Source of the DNA: Bacteroidales bacterium
GTDB taxonomy: Bacteria > Bacteroidota > Bacteroidia > Bacteroidales > UBA3824
Assembly (NCBI GenBank): GCA_017412115.1
Contig: JAFPYR010000015.1
Location: 1 to 57,131 of the forward strand
Length of the DNA stretch: 57,131 bases
Reading direction: 5' to 3'
Position numbers and translations under genes: made by a program. The notes below the pieces were generated by a model. That model did no database searches, was not told the DNA's origin, and saw nothing but the letters and a program-made list of their open reading frames with translations. This document shows, one piece after another, positions 53,365-57,131 of the stretch; the first letter of the stretch is position 1, and every line of letters begins with the position of its first letter.

Positions 53365-54429
53365 TTATTCTTCAACTTGAATTGCGAGGTCGTAGTTTAC
53401 GTAAACTTTTGACCAGTTGGGGTTGTGAAATACAAGGTAGTATTTGCCGGGTTCAATATGAGTGTAATCTTGATAAATCCCAGATTTGTACCCCTTGTGT
53501 ATAGACAGTGATGATGCACTGTTACCGTTCCGCCATTTTATGAAGTTTTCTTCATCGAAAACATAGAAATCGCAAGCCTCTGTTCCGTCCGGAGTGGCTA
53601 TTTTGTCAACTGCGCTCATCACAAGACCGACTCTTTTGTCAAGAATATTAGCAAGGTCAGCGGCAATCGCCAATCCGGAACGTTCAGTGGCAGCACTGCA
53701 TGTCATCTGAACATACCAACTTACTGTATTTTCAGGAATTGTAATAGAAAAATACGAACTCGAATTGTCTCTAAGCCAAGGCAAAGTAAGTTGTCCGTCA
53801 GATTCTACATGTTGTACTGCGTATGTTTTGAAAAGTTTTGAATATTTTGCTCCCGTGGCTTTTTCGCCTGTGGTATAGACTGTTGCATCGGCAAGTTTAC
53901 CAAGTTTCAGAGTAATTGCCGCAGGACGAGTGGCTTTCTTATTGTCATCGTAGACTACAAACACGTAATCTGTAAGCAGACCTTCTTCAAAGAAATCATC
54001 GCCGAACTCAAAACGGGCAATACCTTGTTCATCGGTAATGACATGTTCAACACACGAATCTTTGCTAATAGCAGCACCGTATTTGTCCCAGTCGTCGAAA
54101 TTGTACATATACACCCTTGTCCCCTGTACGCTCTCAGTATATGTGTATTCCTCCTCTATGGTTGGCGCATTTCCAGACTTTATTAAATCTGCAATTTCGT
54201 CATCTGTCAAACCTTCAACTGCACTTTCATCAAGTATTTCTTCTGTGTAAATTTTTGTTTCGACAACATGGATATTGACCCCTGACACATTACCTTTGAG
54301 GTTGCGGTATTCGGCAAATTGATCATTTGATTGAGCCGGAAATTCTTCTTCTTCGTCGCCGCATGATGCAAACGACAATGCAAACAGCGACAATGCTGCT
54401 GTCATAGCATAAAAAAATCTTTTTTTCAT
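53365..54429 (-). CDS. Hypothetical lipoprotein with long structured leader
   Basis: 354 residues. A lipoprotein signal (FFYAMTAALSLFALSFASC, lipidated Cys23, then acidic GDEEEE) suggests a surface or outer-membrane location. The mature part is beta-rich with acidic patches: Ig-like segments (NLKGNVSGVNIHVVETKIY), a Thr/Asp-rich middle and a last part with TVSWYVQMTCSAATERSGLA and PGKYYLVFHNPNWSKVYVNY that looks like a PPC/Ig sandwich. No family is claimed. It heads the leftward accessory gene group and has a 126-nt hairpin in its leader. Confidence 0.66.
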   Translation of the reverse strand: MKKRFFYAMTAALSLFALSFASCGDEEEEFPAQSNDQFAEYRNLKGNVSGVNIHVVETKIYTEEILDESAVEGLTDDEIADLIKSGNAPTIEEEYTYTESVQGTRVYMYNFDDWDKYGAAISKDSCVEHVITDEQGIARFEFGDDFFEEGLLTDYVFVVYDDNKKATRPAAITLKLGKLADATVYTTGEKATGAKYSKLFKTYAVQHVESDGQLTLPWLRDNSSSYFSITIPENTVSWYVQMTCSAATERSGLAIAADLANILDKRVGLVMSAVDKIATPDGTEACDFYVFDEENFIKWRNGNSASSLSIHKGYKSGIYQDYTHIEPGKYYLVFHNPNWSKVYVNYDLAIQVEE

Positions 54430-54529
54430 ATTTTTTATGTTGTTTCCCCTTGCGGCTCAGAAAGGAAGTTAATTTTTGTAAAAAAGAAAGCGCGAACCGC
54501 ATACACTCTTCAATGTGATTATTGTATCC

Positions 54530-54655
54530 GCCGATGAAGGTCCTGAGAATTACCTAAGTGCAAAGATACAATCATAGCAGTCCACGCCTATACGATAGGC
54601 GAAACCGCTATGCTATCTCTTGCACTTTTAAAGAATTTCTCAGGTTCTCATCGGC
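54530..54655 (-). repeat. 126-bp imperfect inverted repeat in the lipoprotein leader
   Basis: GCCGATGA at the left end pairs with TCATCGGC at the right. CCTGAGAA, GTGCAA, AGATA and CATAGC(A/G)G also have partners in the other arm, and the centre is GCCTAT-ACG-ATAGGC. The whole segment folds end to end with few bulges. It could be a structured 5' leader RNA or a small palindromic mobile element. Confidence 0.75.
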
Positions 54656-54726
54656 AAGAAAAGCATAACGCTTTCGTTCTAAAAATATTTTTTTATTGTG
54701 TCGCTGAATCTAATTCAGGCACGGGG

Positions 54727-54734
54727 CAAAGTTA
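54727..54734 (-). promoter_or_regulatory. Putative -7 box (TAACTTTG) upstream of the hairpin leader
   Basis: It matches TAnnTTTG on the reverse strand, with a TTTTTTG stretch about 22 nt upstream as possible -33 element. Transcription from here would include the 126-nt hairpin. A second box, TATCTTTG, lies inside the hairpin (reverse strand, 54561-54568). Confidence 0.5.
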
Positions 54735-54809
54735 TATAATTTTTTGTTATGAGGAGCAAAAAATGTAGAAATTATTTTACTATTTTTATTTCCTGCAAAT
54801 TTCGATTAT

Positions 54810-56219
54810 TCATACCCTCATCACCTCCGCCATATTTACATCGTCGCTTACAACGTCGGTGTATTTGCCGGGTTTGATACCGTTGAGTGTAATCATGGTG
54901 ATACGCAAAGATTTGCGTGTTTTGGTAACGGTGCGGAAAAGTTCTTTGCGTTCTTCCAAATAGTCAGCGTATTGCGACGTTATTACAAACGGTAAGCGCG
55001 AAAACTTAATTTCGCAAAGGTTTATGATGTCATCACGACGGTCAATTACAAGGTCAATTTGTGCGCCGCCTTCTTCGCCGTTGTAACGCCACGAACTTAT
55101 CGTTGTCGCAACTCCTGAAATTCCGAGTGCACGTTTAATGTAGTCAATATGGTAGAAACACAGCACCTCAAACGCGCTTGCAAACCATGTACGGCATACC
55201 GGGTCGTCTGGTGAAGATGTCCAATTGGAAAGAGTGTCGTTTTTGACAAATTTCAGATAAAACAGCGAATAAAAATCAACGAGTTTATATACTGTGTCGC
55301 GCTGTTTTTTACCAAAAGCGTGGTATTCCGCGAGAAAATCGCAGTCGCAGAGGTTTTTTATAACAGCAGACAGACTGCCGCCTTTTGAGGTTTCAAGTTT
55401 GTCGGCTATATCTTTGAGTGTCAGACCCTCAGACGATTTGCTGAGAATTTCTGTGATTCTTTGATAAAGCATGGAATCGTTGAAAAGCGAGCGGAACAAA
55501 AATCCAAATTCCGTTCTTAGTTCTCCGTGTTTGTTAAAATAGAGAGTGTCTACGTTGGCGTTAAAACTTTTGGTTCTGTCCAAAAGACTCAAATAATAAG
55601 GTGTGCCGCCCATCACCATGTAACATTCGGCAATTTGTTTGGCTGACCAGTCAATTTTCCGGCTGCGAAGATATTCCGCCACTTCGCCCAAATTGAACGG
55701 TGCAAGGTACATTCTTTTTGTCAGACGGTTGTGAAGTCCGCCACGGTCGCCGATGATTTTGCTTGTCATCCAAGTCGTTGACGAGCCGCAGACTATCAGC
55801 ATAAGATTATCTCTGTCGCTGCCCCAACTGTTCCAAAAATGCTCTAATGCTTTCAAGAAGCCCGATTTATGGCTGTCTAACCATGGAAGTTCGTCTAAAA
55901 ACACCACTGCGCGTTTGTTCCCGTAAGACTTTATCAGGTTTTTGAGCAGTTCAAAAGCCTCATTCCAATCGTTAGGGGCGGCACAATACTCACTTGAAAA
56001 TTCGCTGTATTGCCGTGCAAAGTGCGACAGTTGTTCTTCTCGGGCGGCTTCGTAAATTCCTGTCATATAAAAAGCAAGTCTTTTTGAAAACACACTTTTT
56101 ATGAGGAAAGTTTTTCCGATTCTGCGGCGGCCGTACACAGCCACAAATTCAGGATTGCCGGAATTATAAAGTCTTTCAAGTTCCTTAATTTCAGTAGTTC
56201 TACCTATTAATTCTTTCAT
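54810..56219 (-). CDS. AAA-family ATP-binding protein (ATPase_2/DUF234 type)
   Basis: A 469-residue cytosolic STAND-like ATPase. Walker A is in FVAVYGRRRIGKTFLIKSVF (about 26-45) and Walker B in AVVFLDELPWL (about 105-115). LMLIVCGSSTTWMTSKI is sensor-like, and a winged-helix segment (ITEILSKSSEGLTLKDIADK) follows. The C-terminal part (about 330-460) has a DUF234/nuclease-like core with GGAQIDLVIDRRDDIINLCEIKF, reminiscent of the PD-(D/E)xK motif D...EIK. Such genes are patchy and often mobile among Bacteroidota and archaea. It stands alone, with repeated 14-bp motifs upstream. Confidence 0.87.
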   Translation of the reverse strand: MKELIGRTTEIKELERLYNSGNPEFVAVYGRRRIGKTFLIKSVFSKRLAFYMTGIYEAAREEQLSHFARQYSEFSSEYCAAPNDWNEAFELLKNLIKSYGNKRAVVFLDELPWLDSHKSGFLKALEHFWNSWGSDRDNLMLIVCGSSTTWMTSKIIGDRGGLHNRLTKRMYLAPFNLGEVAEYLRSRKIDWSAKQIAECYMVMGGTPYYLSLLDRTKSFNANVDTLYFNKHGELRTEFGFLFRSLFNDSMLYQRITEILSKSSEGLTLKDIADKLETSKGGSLSAVIKNLCDCDFLAEYHAFGKKQRDTVYKLVDFYSLFYLKFVKNDTLSNWTSSPDDPVCRTWFASAFEVLCFYHIDYIKRALGISGVATTISSWRYNGEEGGAQIDLVIDRRDDIINLCEIKFSRLPFVITSQYADYLEERKELFRTVTKTRKSLRITMITLNGIKPGKYTDVVSDDVNMAEVMRV

Positions 56220-56261
56220 AATATACCGTTTTATTCCACGGCACTAAGTTATAAAAAAAAT

Positions 56262-56328
56262 GAGATAGTGCCAACTAATAATGATTATTTGTTGGCACTA
56301 TCTCATAAAAAAAGCGAGATAGTGCCAA
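56262..56328. repeat. Three copies of a 14-bp motif in alternating orientation
   Basis: GAGATAGTGCCAAC occurs at 56262-56275 and 56315-56328, and its reverse complement GTTGGCACTATCTC at 56291-56304. The middle copy can pair with either neighbour, giving two exclusive hairpins. A partial copy (GGCACTA) lies near 56240. The cluster sits 43 nt upstream of the ATPase start and may be its operator or a small mobile trace. Confidence 0.8.
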
Positions 56329-56332
56329 CAAA

Positions 56333-56367
56333 TAAAAAGCCCCGCTTGAAACAAACGGGGCTTTTTA
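56333..56367 (-). terminator. valS terminator
   Basis: AAAAAGCCCCG and CGGGGCTTTTT form the stem just after the valS stop. Its 21-nt core is identical to that of the SHOCT/YARHG gene terminator. Confidence 0.85.
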
Positions 56368-56392
56368 TTAACTTAGCGTATGATGTATTTTC

Positions 56393-57131
56393 TTACAAAC
56401 TTGCTATCTGTTTTTCCAACGCTTCGATTTTCATTTTAGCGTCTGAAAGTTTCTGTTTTTCGCGTTCAACCACTGCGGCGGGTGCGCCTGAAACAAATCT
56501 TTCGTTAGAGAGTTTCTTCTCCACCGATGCCAAAAATCCGCGTGTATAATCAAGTTCGGCTTGAAGTTTTTTCAACTCTTCTTCCTTGTTGATTCTATCG
56601 CCAAGCGGAATGTAATATTCTACGTTTTTAGCAACGAATGTTTTTGCACCGTCAACTTTCTCCGCTGTTAATTCAAGTTTTGAAAGGTTGCAATGCTTGA
56701 TAATCACGCAATCAAAATAACCGTCGTATTCGCCGTCTACCAACTTCGCAAATGCTTCCAAAGAATCTTTCTGCGCAATTTGATTGTCTTGACGGATTTG
56801 ACGGATTTTTGCAACAACATCTTTTACGGTTTCAAATTTTTCAATCAATTTCTCGTCGAAACTCTCTGCCTCCGGCATGCGTGAAACCATAATGCTTTCG
56901 CCCGGTTTTCTATCTTCCAACAACTGCCAAATCTCTTCCGTAATAAAAGGTATGTACGGGTGAAGAATTTTTAACAATTTATCGAAAAACTCGATAGTTG
57001 CAGCGTATGTTTTGCCGTCGATAGGCTGCTGATATGCAGGTTTTATGCTCTCCAAATACCACGACGAAAATTCGTCCCAGAAAAGTTTGTAAACCGTCAT
57101 CAACGAATCCGACAAACGGAAATCTTCAAAC
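56393..57131 (-). CDS. valS: Valyl-tRNA synthetase, C-terminal part (partial)
   Basis: The frame is open to the window edge and covers the last 245 or so residues. It contains the anticodon-binding helices (LFWDEFSSWYLESIKPAYQQ, KILHPYIPFITEEIWQLL) and the C-terminal coiled-coil arm (EELKKLQAELDYTRGFLASV, SGAPAAVVEREKQKLSDAK), both typical of ValRS. The catalytic domain lies beyond the window. The end is followed by a terminator. Its final 135 bp are duplicated at 50710-50844. Confidence 0.95.
   Translation of the reverse strand, partial: FEDFRLSDSLMTVYKLFWDEFSSWYLESIKPAYQQPIDGKTYAATIEFFDKLLKILHPYIPFITEEIWQLLEDRKPGESIMVSRMPEAESFDEKLIEKFETVKDVVAKIRQIRQDNQIAQKDSLEAFAKLVDGEYDGYFDCVIIKHCNLSKLELTAEKVDGAKTFVAKNVEYYIPLGDRINKEEELKKLQAELDYTRGFLASVEKKLSNERFVSGAPAAVVEREKQKLSDAKMKIEALEKQIASL

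Larger units (their letters stand above)
54430..54809 (-). other. Leader/intergenic region of the lipoprotein gene
   Basis: These 380 bp hold no gene. Reading leftward they hold a -7 box (54727), the large hairpin (54530-54655), and a short GC hairpin with T-run (GCGGTTCGCGC then TTTCTTTTTT, about 54484-54503) that could attenuate transcription before the lipoprotein ATG. Confidence 0.55.

Noticed and set aside
54530..54655. CRISPR-like repeat (contains GCAAAGATACAAT, similar to parts of Bacteroidota CRISPR repeats)
   Set aside because: Only one unit, no regular spacers and no cas genes. The structure is one hairpin.
54530..54655. Invertible promoter of the phase-variation type
   Set aside because: The arms take up nearly the whole element, leaving no promoter-sized segment to flip, and no recombinase gene is nearby.
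50710..56527. Insertion sequence or transposon bounded by the 135-bp repeats
   Set aside because: No transposase or integrase is encoded between the repeats, and they are direct repeats of gene sequence, not terminal inverted repeats. An island remnant is still possible.

Overview
The window is one contiguous chromosomal piece of a Bacteroidota, most likely Bacteroidales. Four things point there. There are type IX secretion (T9SS) genes: a PorP/SprF protein, a gliding-motility-type C-terminal domain and a type A sorting tail. At least twelve intergenic regions carry the Bacteroidota -7 promoter box TAnnTTTG. Starts are A-rich with weak Shine-Dalgarno sequences. Gene families typical of the group are present, such as the PG0541-like protein beside an RND pump, and SiaB/SiaC with SpoIIE phosphatases. 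The DNA is AT-rich. It opens with the 3' end of a ribosomal RNA operon (23S, 5S, terminator) and ends inside valS. No integrase, transposase, phage structural module or CRISPR array is visible.

Layout. 0.6-7.2 kb: a GbsR/MarR regulator, a complete TolC/adaptor/RND efflux pump and a PII-like protein. 7.2-9.3 kb: a putative membrane aminopeptidase and diaminopimelate dehydrogenase. 9.4-14.0 kb: a leftward T9SS surface operon (CHU_C-tailed protein, PorP/SprF fused to an OmpA-like domain, a small sorting-tail protein, an S74/YadA-head-like protein). 14.0-26.5 kb: signalling. This holds a lone CheR, a GAF/PAS sensor with no output domain, then SpoIIE phosphatase, SiaB kinase, SiaC phosphoprotein, an ABCG-type exporter with TerB-like and FHA-like N-terminal parts, a lipoprotein and a small secreted protein. 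26.7-32 kb: a DbpA-type DEAD-box helicase and a SWIM/SNF2 ATPase. 32.3-38 kb: PspA with a coiled-coil membrane protein, then a PorE-like OmpA protein with a secreted partner. 38-45 kb: housekeeping genes (guanine deaminase, TatD, RibD, thioredoxin, ThrH, MATE, AccD). 45-50.6 kb: a giant Reg_prop/Y_Y_Y/GAF/SpoIIE sensor-phosphatase, a BadF/GlcNAc-kinase-like protein and a small conserved protein.

50.7-56.5 kb is accessory. A decayed 135-bp copy of the valS 3' end abuts a truncated bcp peroxiredoxin gene. The intact valS 3' end lies 5.5 kb away in the same orientation. Between them are SHOCT/YARHG and TM2/SHOCT proteins, a secreted protein, a lipoprotein with a long structured leader, and an AAA ATPase with a triplicated 14-bp repeat upstream. 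This looks like an inserted or duplicated segment.

The most promising system is at 17.9-26.5 kb. In Pseudomonas aeruginosa the SiaABC threonine-phosphorylation switch controls a diguanylate cyclase. Here the same phosphatase/kinase/phosphoprotein trio is followed by an ABCG-type exporter and two exported proteins, and no GGDEF gene is visible. SiaC keeps Thr68 in a matching context. The inference is that phospho-SiaC gates export or surface remodelling in this lineage. A second candidate is the T9SS operon, which couples an OmpA-fused PorP/SprF to an S74-chaperone surface protein. A third is the 126-nt hairpin in the leader of the lipoprotein gene at 53.4-54.4 kb.
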